Assembly (NCBI GenBank): GCA_900755995.1
Contig: CAAEIM010000057.1
Coordinates: 1-6,769, forward strand
Source: Clostridia bacterium
GTDB taxonomy: Bacteria; Bacillota; Clostridia; Oscillospirales; Acutalibacteraceae
DNA length: 6,769 bases
Direction: 5' to 3'
Position numbers and translations under genes: made by a program. This document shows, one piece after another, positions 1-4,903 of this stretch (position 1 is its first letter; each line of letters opens with the position of its first letter). The notes beneath the pieces are model-generated. The model searched no databases, was not told the origin of the DNA, and saw nothing but the letters and a program-made list of their open reading frames with translations.

Positions 1-2
1 CT

Positions 3-41
3 AACCGGGCAACCCTTTCGGGCTACCCGGTTTTTCTTTTT
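3..41 (+). terminator. Intrinsic terminator, plus-strand orientation
   Basis: Arms AACCGGG (3-9) and CCCGGTT (26-32) pair perfectly. An inner CCC/GGG helix (13-15 with 20-22) closes a TTTC loop, with a small internal loop between the two helices. The T-run TTTTTCTTTTT (31-41) follows on the plus strand only, so it would stop plus-strand transcription entering from the left of the window. It may belong to a repeat together with the next hairpin. Confidence 0.75.
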
Positions 42-64
42 GGAGCTGTTATTGCGACAGCCCC
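42..64. repeat. Second tandem stem-loop next to the terminator
   Basis: GGAGCTGT (42-49) pairs with ACAGCCCC (57-64) with one A/C mismatch, leaving a seven-base loop. It abuts the T-run of the terminator at 3-41. Two adjacent hairpins that bear no relation to the minus-strand gene start next to them look like the end of an intergenic repeat or of an inserted element. Only one copy is visible in this window, so repeat status is inference. Confidence 0.45.
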
Positions 65-94
65 TTCTCATTTCTCTTATGGTGTAGTCCATTT

Positions 95-157
95 TTACCT
101 CAACATTATTTCAATCTTCCGAAAGTATTTCGGATAAGATATGTGCCTGCTCCTCAT
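95..157 (-). other. Possible 20-codon leader ORF in the left-end transcript
   Basis: An ATG at 155-157 opens a 20-codon frame, MRSRHISYPKYFRKIEIMLR, ending in TAA at 95-97, between the ribosome site and the ATG of the truncated gene at 92. The ATG lies about ten bases after the -10 element at 167-172, so it would be almost leaderless and has no ribosome site. The hairpin at 118-134 lies inside it. A frame this short can arise by chance; I list it because the layout suggests translational coupling. Confidence 0.25.
118..134. repeat. Perfect 7-bp inverted repeat, 3-base loop
   Basis: TCCGAAA (118-124) and TTTCGGA (128-134) are exact reverse complements around GTA. No T-run follows on either strand, so it is not an intrinsic terminator. 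It sits in the untranslated leader between the promoter at 167-195 and the ribosome site at 98-101. It could be an mRNA structure or an operator. Confidence 0.5.
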
Positions 158-166
158 TTTAAGTAA

Positions 167-195
167 ATTCTACCACTGAAACATAAATATAGCAA
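167..195 (-). promoter_or_regulatory. Sigma-A-type promoter for the truncated left-end gene
   Basis: On the minus strand, TTGCTA (190-195) and TAGAAT (167-172) are separated by exactly 17 bases. The element is nearly the same in form as the promoter at 6016-6044 (same two hexamers, same spacing, same TTTA after the -10). It begins 9 bases beyond the stop codon of the GNAT at 204-680 and points into the truncated GNAT-like start at 92. Confidence 0.55.
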
Positions 196-203
196 TCTGA
201 AAT

Positions 204-680
204 TCAGCGCTCAATTATATATTTCATCGGTGTGAATCTTATACCGTTGAGCTCCTGCTCATCGGTTAAAGCAATGAAGCCTATATGCTTGTAAAATCCT
301 AATCCGTAAGGCGAAGAATTAAGTGTAATCTCTTTTATATCAGGATTTTCCGTAAGCAGGTCATTCAAGAGAAAATTGAATATTGCAGTAGCAATTCCTC
401 TGTGATGATATTCTTTTTTTGTAAAAACAAGGTTGATATGTGTCTTAGTTGCCCTCATACCGATAATCCCAACTATTTTATTGTTGTTGAAAGCGGCATA
501 TATCGGACAAACTCCCTTTTTACAGTTATCAATAAATTCATCGTTTTCAATTATATCTCTCTTGAATGTTTCTACGCCTTCGGGTTTATAAACAGGTGCT
601 TCAAACTGCATAAATACTTCCATTGCCAAGCTCAAAGCTTCTTTAACTTCATTTTCTTTTATCTTTCTTATTTCGTACAT
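204..680 (-). CDS. GNAT family N-acetyltransferase
   Basis: 158-residue protein of the GCN5-related acetyltransferase fold, which moves an acetyl group from acetyl-CoA to an amine. The acetyl-CoA loop of motif A is HHRGIA (residues 92-97) after the strand LVFTKKEY. Motif B is YGLGFYKHIGF (125-135). Length is normal for a single-domain GNAT. I start it at MYEIRK (680) because AGAAGGA lies 7 bases upstream; the frame is open further upstream to 827, but only inside the preceding gene. It overlaps the end of the methyltransferase at 649-1458 by 32 bp, so the two are probably translated from one mRNA under the leader/terminator at 1474-1701. The substrate cannot be told from sequence. Confidence 0.88.
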   Translation of the reverse strand: MYEIRKIKENEVKEALSLAMEVFMQFEAPVYKPEGVETFKRDIIENDEFIDNCKKGVCPIYAAFNNNKIVGIIGMRATKTHINLVFTKKEYHHRGIATAIFNFLLNDLLTENPDIKEITLNSSPYGLGFYKHIGFIALTDEQELNGIRFTPMKYIIER

Positions 681-1458
681 AATTATCCTTCTTTCTGAAA
701 ATATCAAGTGTATGATGTGATAAACCAAGCATTTCTGTTCTTTCACAAGTAGCAAGGTGGTATTTAAGAAAAATTTTAAATGTTCGCTCATCCGTTTTTT
801 CGAGAATTTCACGCATATGATTTGCATATCCGTCCGCGCCTACAAGGTGTAATGCTTCAACATCCAATTTGCTTCGCAAAGCTTTTATATCTTCAATTCT
901 ATAAAGCTGAAAAACTCCCCAAGGATTTGAAAACTTACTGAATTTATCATCAAGCTTGCAATCCTTCATAATATCGTCAAGTTGATTTCTTACAAAACCA
1001 TACGTCAGCAATGTTGCGTCACCCATACAGTAGGCAGAAAATATAATACCGCCTTGCTTCGTGACTCGTACTGCCTCCGATAATGCCTTTATCTGCTCTT
1101 CGTAATTAAATAGATGGTACATAGGTCCGAGCAAAAGAGTTATATCATAGCAATCATTATTAAAACCCGACAGGTCAGTTGCAGTGCCCTGAGTTATTGT
1201 GATTTTTTCGTTGGCGGTCGTATTCTGTTTGAAAATCTCAATGTTATGCTCAACCAACTCAACAGCATCAACCGTGTAACCTTTTTGTGCAAGAGTATGG
1301 CTGTATCTGCCTGTGCCTGCTCCGATTTCAATAATTTTAGCGTTTGGAGTGAGATACTTCTCAATATAATTCATTGTTGTAGCAAACTCAACCATACCGT
1401 ACCGAGATAAAAGCCGATTTTCTTCATCATAATTATTGTAGTAATCTTTTATATTCAT
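649..1458 (-). CDS. Class I SAM-dependent methyltransferase
   Basis: 269-residue Rossmann-fold methyltransferase. Motif I, which binds SAM, is IEIGAGTGR (residues 43-51). The acidic residue that usually contacts the ribose is E67 in VEL. GTATDL (90-95) fits motif III, and YDITLLLGPMYHL (104-116) fits motif IV. The C-terminal half is a cap of no recognised specificity, and the last dozen residues are very basic (NKKDKRK). The ribosome site GGAGG lies six bases before the ATG, directly behind an intrinsic terminator, so expression probably depends on read-through from the leader at 1529-1645. The gene is followed by, and overlaps, a GNAT. Target is unknown: a small molecule, rRNA or protein are all possible. 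The regulatory layout makes a resistance role attractive but unproven. Confidence 0.88.
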   Translation of the reverse strand: MNIKDYYNNYDEENRLLSRYGMVEFATTMNYIEKYLTPNAKIIEIGAGTGRYSHTLAQKGYTVDAVELVEHNIEIFKQNTTANEKITITQGTATDLSGFNNDCYDITLLLGPMYHLFNYEEQIKALSEAVRVTKQGGIIFSAYCMGDATLLTYGFVRNQLDDIMKDCKLDDKFSKFSNPWGVFQLYRIEDIKALRSKLDVEALHLVGADGYANHMREILEKTDERTFKIFLKYHLATCERTEMLGLSHHTLDIFRKKDNYVRNKKDKRK

Positions 1459-1473
1459 AATAAACCTCCGAAA

Positions 1474-1507
1474 TCAAAAAGCGGTGAAAGCTTCGAGCCT
1501 TCACCGC
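1474..1507 (-). terminator. Intrinsic terminator / attenuator before the methyltransferase
   Basis: GCGGTGAA (1481-1488) and TTCACCGC (1500-1507) form a perfect 8-bp stem. A further GC/T-A helix (1490-1492 with 1496-1498) extends it past one mismatch. On the minus strand TTTTTGATTT follows at once (1480-1471), then the ribosome site CGGAGG. The T-run is only on the minus-strand exit side. It lies 21 bases after the stop of the leader ORF at 1529-1645 and inside the 5' leader of the methyltransferase, which is the position of an attenuator rather than of an end-of-operon terminator. Confidence 0.8.
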
Positions 1508-1514
1508 CAAATAA

Positions 1515-1550
1515 TCAAAAAATGCTTATCAAATAATACGCTGCTTTTGA
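1515..1550 (-). other. Weak stem spanning the leader ORF stop
   Basis: On the minus strand, TCAAAAGC (1550-1543) can pair with GC-ATT-TTTTGA (1525-1515) with a three-base bulge. The same TCAAAAGC can instead pair with GCTTTTTGA at the foot and T-run of the terminator (1482-1474) with one bulged T. The two pairings exclude each other. This is AT-rich pairing found by eye; folding energies are needed. Confidence 0.25.
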
Positions 1551-1645
1551 AAATGGGTGTGACAACATAAGCCCGTTACATATTCGGAAAAATCGTAACG
1601 AGGGACGCTGACGTTTGTGAAATTGTAAAAGCTACAATTATACAT
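1529..1645 (-). CDS. 38-residue leader peptide ORF upstream of the methyltransferase
   Basis: ATG at 1643-1645, TGA at 1529-1531. GGTGG (1651-1655) lies five bases before the ATG, and a candidate promoter is 28 bases upstream of it. The peptide begins MYNCSFYNF, has VPRYDFSEYVTGLCC in the middle (residues 14-28), and ends HTHFQKQRII. It has no signal peptide, no membrane segment, and no run of one amino acid as in trp/his leaders. The stop is 21 bases ahead of the intrinsic terminator, and codons 15-25 form a stem-loop in the mRNA. I infer a regulatory peptide at which ribosome stalling or rate controls read-through into the methyltransferase gene. It could instead be a small functional protein or a chance frame in a stop-poor stretch. 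Confidence 0.55.
   Translation of the reverse strand: MYNCSFYNFTNVSVPRYDFSEYVTGLCCHTHFQKQRII
1572..1602 (-). other. Stem-loop inside the leader ORF
   Basis: On the minus strand CTCGTTAC (1602-1595) pairs with GTAACGGG (1579-1572) over 8 bp with one G-T wobble, around a 15-base loop. It covers codons 15-25 of the leader ORF, so a translating ribosome would open it and a stalled one would change it. It could act as a pause hairpin that couples ribosome and polymerase. Confidence 0.45.
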
Positions 1646-1672
1646 AAGTACCACCAAATTTATATTTGTTAC

Positions 1673-1701
1673 ATAATAACACCTGAAACAATAAAAGTTA
1701 A
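1673..1701 (-). promoter_or_regulatory. Candidate promoter for the leader/methyltransferase unit
   Basis: TTAACT (1696-1701), a 17-base spacer and TATTAT (1673-1678) on the minus strand match the consensus at 4/6 and 5/6. The predicted start is about 20 bases before the leader ORF. The -35 is weak. A dyad TGTTA/TAACA (1667-1671, 1677-1681) overlaps the -10 and could be an operator. Confidence 0.4.
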
Positions 1702-1725
1702 CTGCTAAAAATAATTTTTTCAGTT
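1700..1725 (-). terminator. Weak AT-rich hairpin after the five-gene run
   Basis: On the minus strand AACTG, then AAAAA, a TTA loop, TTTTT and CAGTT form an interrupted stem, followed by the loosely T-rich AACTTTTATTGTTT. It begins about 20 bases after the stop at 1745. It may weakly end the upstream operon, but it lacks a GC-rich stem and overlaps the next -35. Confidence 0.25.
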
Positions 1726-1744
1726 TGTAATTTACGTGTAATAT

Positions 1745-2212
1745 TCATTGGTCTTTATCTTTCCTCATAATCTCGTAAATCATAAATGCGCCGTTGCCGA
1801 TATCGTATTTAATATGCTTTACTGTTTTAAAGCCTCGGTTTTCATAGAAGATACAAGCAGGAAGAGAAGCGTCAAGCTCGCAGTAATCGTATTTCGAGAA
1901 AATCTCTTTTTCCAGCTCGTCCATAATACAACTGCCGTAGTCTTGCCCCTGATATTCAGGCAGAACATATACCCTTGTAATGTGATTATCGGTATGACTG
2001 CCTGTGCCGATAATTTCGCCGTCATTGATTAGAACGCTTATTCTGCCTGCTTCAATATCTTTAACTATATTATCGATACTGTGAAGTCTGCCGAAAAAGT
2101 CAACAACAGCTTTCGTATAGTAATCGGGATAAATTTCAGCCTTTGTGTGCTGAACGATATAGCATACTCTTTCCGCTTCATCAAGGGTTGCTTTTCTGTA
2201 CTCAATGTTCAT
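1745..2212 (-). CDS. GNAT family N-acetyltransferase with altered acetyl-CoA loop
   Basis: 155-residue single-domain GNAT. The N-terminal strand is MNIEYRKAT, motif A is ITRVYVLPEYQGQDYG (residues 78-93), and motif B is PACIFYENRGF (118-128). In the usual Q/R-x-x-G-x-G/A loop, the first glycine is replaced by Asp (Q88-G-Q-D91-Y-G93); the codon is GAC, one base from the glycine codon GGC. That glycine normally lets the loop hold the CoA pyrophosphate, so activity may be reduced. The ATG overlaps the stop of the preceding methyltransferase (ATGA), and AGGGAG lies nine bases upstream inside that gene, so translation is probably coupled. It is the last gene of the five-gene run. Substrate unknown. 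Confidence 0.88.
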   Translation of the reverse strand: MNIEYRKATLDEAERVCYIVQHTKAEIYPDYYTKAVVDFFGRLHSIDNIVKDIEAGRISVLINDGEIIGTGSHTDNHITRVYVLPEYQGQDYGSCIMDELEKEIFSKYDYCELDASLPACIFYENRGFKTVKHIKYDIGNGAFMIYEIMRKDKDQ

Positions 2213-2982
2213 AGTGAATTTCTCCCTAAATACAAATCAATCGTATCGTAAATATTAATAACTCCGCCGACATCATCAATAGCCTTCTTCATATCCTTTT
2301 CAAAAGCTTTCCGTACTTTTTCAGGCAAAGCGTTATGGTCGGAATAGGTCTTAATTAAAGATATGTATTCCTCGATTGTCAGCCTGCGGATTCGTTTATA
2401 TACTTTTGATTTTATATTGGTAAATCCATATTGCTTAAGTTCATTGATTTGCTCCTGACATTTTGATAAATCAAATTCAACAGGTGTTTTATCATTCGGA
2501 CGGTACTTTTCATAAACAGCCATACTCGCAAGATTTGTTTCGTCACTTACATTGCTGACAAATGGGTGATTCCAAAATAATGCGACAGCACCGTCAGACT
2601 TTAACAATGATTTAATTTTTGCATATCCGCTGTCTTTCGGAATCCAATGGAACGCTGTTGCGCTGTAAATCAGGTCAAAACTCTTTTCATGCAAATCAAC
2701 TTCAATGAAATCTGAATTAATAATACTGAAATTATCAAAATTTGAAAACTTCTGCGCACAATATCTCGAAAGCTTGTCGCCAAGCTCAACAGCAGTCACA
2801 TTACAGCCTTTATTTAAGAACGGCAAAGTAGCTTGTCCTGTGCCAATTCCAATTTCAAGTAAATTACTATTTCCTGATAATTGGACATAATCAAAAATAT
2901 CCTCAAATAACTCTTTCGGATAATCAGGTCTTGACTTGTCGTAATTGTATTCATCTGAATTAAAAGTTCTTCTTAGGTCCAT
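2209..2982 (-). CDS. Class I SAM-dependent methyltransferase
   Basis: 257-residue methyltransferase of the small-molecule (Methyltransf_11/25) type. Motif I is LLEIGIGTGQ (residues 41-50), the acidic residue is E66 in VTAVEL, SD (90-91) fits motif III, and FDLIYSATAFHWI (102-114) is motif IV with the FHW seen in many small-molecule methyltransferases. I prefer the ATG at 2982 (MDLRRTF) to the in-frame TTG at 2988, because AGGT lies about nine bases upstream. The ATG is two bases from the stop of the GNAT before it, and the TGA overlaps the ATG of the GNAT after it, so all three are probably one translational unit. It is not closely similar to the other methyltransferase at 649-1458 beyond the shared motifs. 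Substrate unknown. Confidence 0.88.
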   Translation of the reverse strand: MDLRRTFNSDEYNYDKSRPDYPKELFEDIFDYVQLSGNSNLLEIGIGTGQATLPFLNKGCNVTAVELGDKLSRYCAQKFSNFDNFSIINSDFIEVDLHEKSFDLIYSATAFHWIPKDSGYAKIKSLLKSDGAVALFWNHPFVSNVSDETNLASMAVYEKYRPNDKTPVEFDLSKCQEQINELKQYGFTNIKSKVYKRIRRLTIEEYISLIKTYSDHNALPEKVRKAFEKDMKKAIDDVGGVINIYDTIDLYLGRNSL

Positions 2983-2984
2983 AA

Positions 2985-3494
2985 TCAATTACCTGTTAAA
3001 TATTTTTCCATTAAATAAAATCTTCCCATACGCCAATCGGCATAGCCTACGATTTTGTAGCCGAGGTTTTTATACAGCTTGAGTGCATAAGGATTTTTGG
3101 TGAAAGCATCCAGACGTATAGATTCAATACCAGCTTTGCTAAGTTTGGATTCAATATATTCCATTGTAATTTTGCCGATACCATTATTTTGAAAATCAGG
3201 GTGAACGCAAAGCCTGTGAATGACTCTATATTCTGTATCTGGATACTGCCAATCACCGTTATTGTATTCTTTATCGCAGGAATTGTTTATTACATAAATT
3301 ACAGCAATCTTTCCGTCAACAATGCCTATGAATAAATCATTATTCTCAATATCATATTTTATAGTGGCTTCATCGGGATAAATTTCATCCCACTGATATA
3401 TTTTAGCTTGATTCATATTAATTATAGCGGATTTGATAAGCTCCATTATTTCATATAAATTCTCTAAAGTTGCTTTTCTATACTGTATTTTCAT
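2985..3494 (-). CDS. GNAT family N-acetyltransferase
   Basis: 169-residue GNAT. It opens with MKIQYRKATLENL. Motif A is RLCVHPDFQNNGIGK (residues 94-108), a textbook Q-x-x-G-x-G loop. Motif B is NPYALKLYKNLGY (134-146), and the tail ADWRMGRFYLMEKYL completes the fold. The region around AKIYQWDEIYPDEATI (30-45) is characteristic of a common but uncharacterised Firmicute subfamily. I chose the ATG at 3494 over a GTG at 3506 because GAGGA lies just upstream and the shorter protein starts exactly at the first beta strand. It is 11 bp after the AAC(6')-like gene and 2 bp before the methyltransferase. Substrate unknown. Confidence 0.88.
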   Translation of the reverse strand: MKIQYRKATLENLYEIMELIKSAIINMNQAKIYQWDEIYPDEATIKYDIENNDLFIGIVDGKIAVIYVINNSCDKEYNNGDWQYPDTEYRVIHRLCVHPDFQNNGIGKITMEYIESKLSKAGIESIRLDAFTKNPYALKLYKNLGYKIVGYADWRMGRFYLMEKYLTGN

Positions 3495-3505
3495 TGTTTT
3501 CCTCA

Positions 3506-3949
3506 CTATATTTTCTTTGAAAAGCAGATTATTCTATTTGCTCCGTCAAAGCCTAAATTTATATGAAATTGCCGACTGATTTCATTATCGAGTTCACAGT
3601 CACTGGCAAATTCACTGCAACCTTTTTTCTTTGCCCACTTCTCGCAGTAGTTCAAAAGCTGTTTTGCATAGCCTTGTTTTCGATATTCTTCTTGTACAAA
3701 AATTCCTTCTAAATATCCTACCGGACTGCTGTTTGTGCCTTCTACATAATCGTGCCTTAATCCACATTGTGCAAATCCTTCTATAGTTCCGTTAATAATC
3801 AACAGGAATAAAGCATTATTATCGCTTTCCATTAATGAAGAAAAAACATTTGACAAATCTTCTACTGTATGGCTTGCCCACATCTGAACAGCTAATAAAG
3901 CGATAGCTTCACTGTCAGCATTCGTAGCTTTTCTGTACTCTATTTTCAT
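3506..3949 (-). CDS. aac(6'): Aminoglycoside 6'-N-acetyltransferase, AAC(6')-I-like
   Basis: 147-residue GNAT that I recognise as the AAC(6')-I branch. The diagnostic stretch is LRHDYVEG (residues 64-71) followed by SSPVGYLEGIFV (74-85); these align directly with the RHDYVNG and SSPVVFLEGIFV blocks remembered from AAC(6')-Iz-type enzymes. It continues with the CoA loop RKQGYA (90-95), KGCSEFASD (109-117) and HINLGF (129-134). Length fits the family. These enzymes acetylate the 6'-amino group of kanamycin, tobramycin and amikacin-type drugs in the cytoplasm. The start at 3949 has AGGGAG seven bases upstream, overlapping the stop of the previous gene; the frame extends to 3970 but those residues are not needed. 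It sits second in a five-gene run. Subfamily membership is strong, but actual resistance and drug range are untested, and it could be a proto-resistance enzyme. Confidence 0.82.
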   Translation of the reverse strand: MKIEYRKATNADSEAIALLAVQMWASHTVEDLSNVFSSLMESDNNALFLLIINGTIEGFAQCGLRHDYVEGTNSSPVGYLEGIFVQEEYRKQGYAKQLLNYCEKWAKKKGCSEFASDCELDNEISRQFHINLGFDGANRIICFSKKI

Positions 3950-3960
3950 AACATAACTCC

Positions 3961-4395
3961 CTATAACCATTGAATAAAAGCAGTTTTGTCCTCGGAGTTG
4001 TAGCCTGCTTTTTTATAAAAGTCTAAAGTTCTGTCATTCTTTGAACCTGTGAGCAACATCATTTTGTAGCAGTTTGCTTTCTGAGCAAGTTCTTTTGCAT
4101 AATTCAGGCAGGCTGTTGCGTAGCCTTTTCCTCTGTAATCAGCGTGAGTAACCACATTTTCTATAAAAGCGTAAGGACAGATATTTCTCGTAAGATTCGG
4201 AATAATCACGCACACGCAGGAAGAAACAATTTTGCCGTCAACCTCACAAACAATAATATGATGATTTTCATCGTTGCAAATTGCATTCCAAGTTTTCTCT
4301 AAATGTTCACTATGCTTAGGAACACCAAGTTCATGCAAATGCGTATATAATTCAAGTAACTTGTTCAGTTCGTCTGTTTTGATTTCTCTAATCAT
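3961..4395 (-). CDS. GNAT family N-acetyltransferase
   Basis: 144-residue GNAT, first gene of the five-gene run. Counting from MIREIKTDEL, motif A is ENVVTHADYRGKGYAT (residues 79-94) with the intact loop RGKGYA (88-93). TGSKNDRTLDFYKKAGY (116-132) is motif B, and the C-terminus is FIQWL. I start it at 4395, where GGTG is six bases upstream. The ATG two codons earlier (4401) is too close to that site, and the one at 4419 has none. It belongs to a widespread subfamily without a known substrate. A candidate promoter at 4436-4465 lies just upstream, so this gene probably heads its own transcript, separate from the carboxypeptidase unit. Confidence 0.86.
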   Translation of the reverse strand: MIREIKTDELNKLLELYTHLHELGVPKHSEHLEKTWNAICNDENHHIIVCEVDGKIVSSCVCVIIPNLTRNICPYAFIENVVTHADYRGKGYATACLNYAKELAQKANCYKMMLLTGSKNDRTLDFYKKAGYNSEDKTAFIQWL

Positions 4396-4435
4396 TTTCA
4401 TCACCGTAATTATGCACATTCAACAATATATATAT

Positions 4436-4465
4436 ATTATTCCACCAAATAAGTTCATATATCAA
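4436..4465 (-). promoter_or_regulatory. Candidate promoter for the five-gene run
   Basis: TTGATA (4460-4465), an 18-base spacer and AATAAT (4436-4441) on the minus strand each match the consensus at 5 of 6. The -35 overlaps the stop codon of the deaminase pseudogene. An (AT)n tract follows the -10. It leaves a 5' leader of about 35 bases before the GNAT start at 4395. The region is AT-rich, so a chance match is possible. Confidence 0.4.
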
Positions 4466-4893
4466 CTGTCCTTTTTTGCATTTTTATAGCATTCCTTACC
4501 CCACCAAAATGGAGTAATCTCTTTCAATATCACAGTCTCCCTTTTTTAAGTCAGTCATTATTTCCATATCTTCATTTTTCTCGTTAAGCTGCATAAAGAA
4601 CTCTCTGCATACTCCGCAGGGTATTCCGTCACCCTCGCCGTATGGGGCTTTATCCATAAATGCAATCAGATTACAACAGTCTGTCAGCTGTTCATATACA
4701 TATTAAGTGCAGCTACTCGCTCAGCACATAAATTCATAACTCCGCTGCAGCTTTCAATGCAAAAGCCTGTGAATATCTCTCCGTTTTCAGCTTCCAGAGC
4801 GCATACAACGTGATGAGCCATAACAAACGGAGATACATCTTCAGGATGGTACTCCTGCTTTGCTTTTTCGCATAATTTGTTCCAAATATCCAT
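4462..4893 (-). pseudogene. Broken cytidine / blasticidin-S deaminase-like gene
   Basis: Zinc-dependent nucleoside deaminase, close in style to small Firmicute blasticidin-S deaminase-like proteins. The first part (4684-4893, 69 codons) carries VVCALEAENGEIFTGF and the catalytic NLCAERVAALNMY, with the zinc Cys and proton-shuttle Glu in CAE at 4720-4728. It then meets TGA at 4684-4686 where relatives, as I remember them, have Gly (NMYxxSGQTxV); QTVV follows in the same frame. A shift near 4672 moves to the frame LIAFMDKAPYGEGDGIPCGVCREFF, whose PCGVC (4607-4621) supplies the other two zinc ligands. A second shift, in the A6G3 run near 4550, restores RETVILKEITPFWWG and a TGA at 4462. Every expected part is present but in three pieces. 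It begins 10 bp after the carboxypeptidase gene. Sequencing error could explain one indel, less easily all three lesions. Confidence 0.82.
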
Positions 4894-4903
4894 ATTTCAA
4901 TCT

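Larger units (their letters stand above)
1..92 (-). pseudogene. Start of a GNAT-like gene cut off after about 8 codons
   Basis: The ATG at 90-92 has a good ribosome site, GAGG at 98-101, five bases upstream, and a promoter candidate at 167-195. The first residues, MDYTIREM, resemble the first beta strand of many GNAT acetyltransferases. From codon 9 on, the frame reads RRGCRNNSS and then a Lys/Arg-rich stretch through the two hairpins at 3-64, and stays open to the window edge. That tail does not look like GNAT sequence. I infer that a further member of the array was truncated by deletion or insertion. The alternative is a real short or unusual protein continuing beyond the window; eight residues are too few to be sure of the family. 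Confidence 0.35.

Noticed and set aside
402..698. Plus-strand open frames at 402-698, 1114-1410, 1748-2032, 5607-5795 and similar
   Set aside because: All lie antisense to well-supported genes, lack ribosome sites and have no recognisable protein features.
1819..2025. Minus-strand alternative frames at 1819-2025 and 3047-3256
   Set aside because: They are shifted frames within GNAT genes whose own frames carry the complete motifs.
204..4419. Integron-type cassette array with attC sites
   Set aside because: Genes overlap or are separated by 2-11 bp, leaving no room for attC sites, and no integrase is visible.
4424..4437. (AT)n tract as a meaningful repeat or origin element
   Set aside because: It is about 14 bases in an AT-rich intergenic stretch; nothing else like an origin is nearby.
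4540..4556. Programmed -1 frameshift at TTA-AAA-AAG in the deaminase gene
   Set aside because: The heptamer is slippery, but a -1 shift reaches TGA after three codons. The restoring frame needs +1, so this is an indel, not programmed recoding.
4684..4686. In-frame TGA at an expected glycine in the deaminase gene, as in codes where TGA means Gly
   Set aside because: Several genes in the window end naturally at TGA with the next gene starting at once, and the deaminase also has two frameshifts. Decay is the simpler reading.
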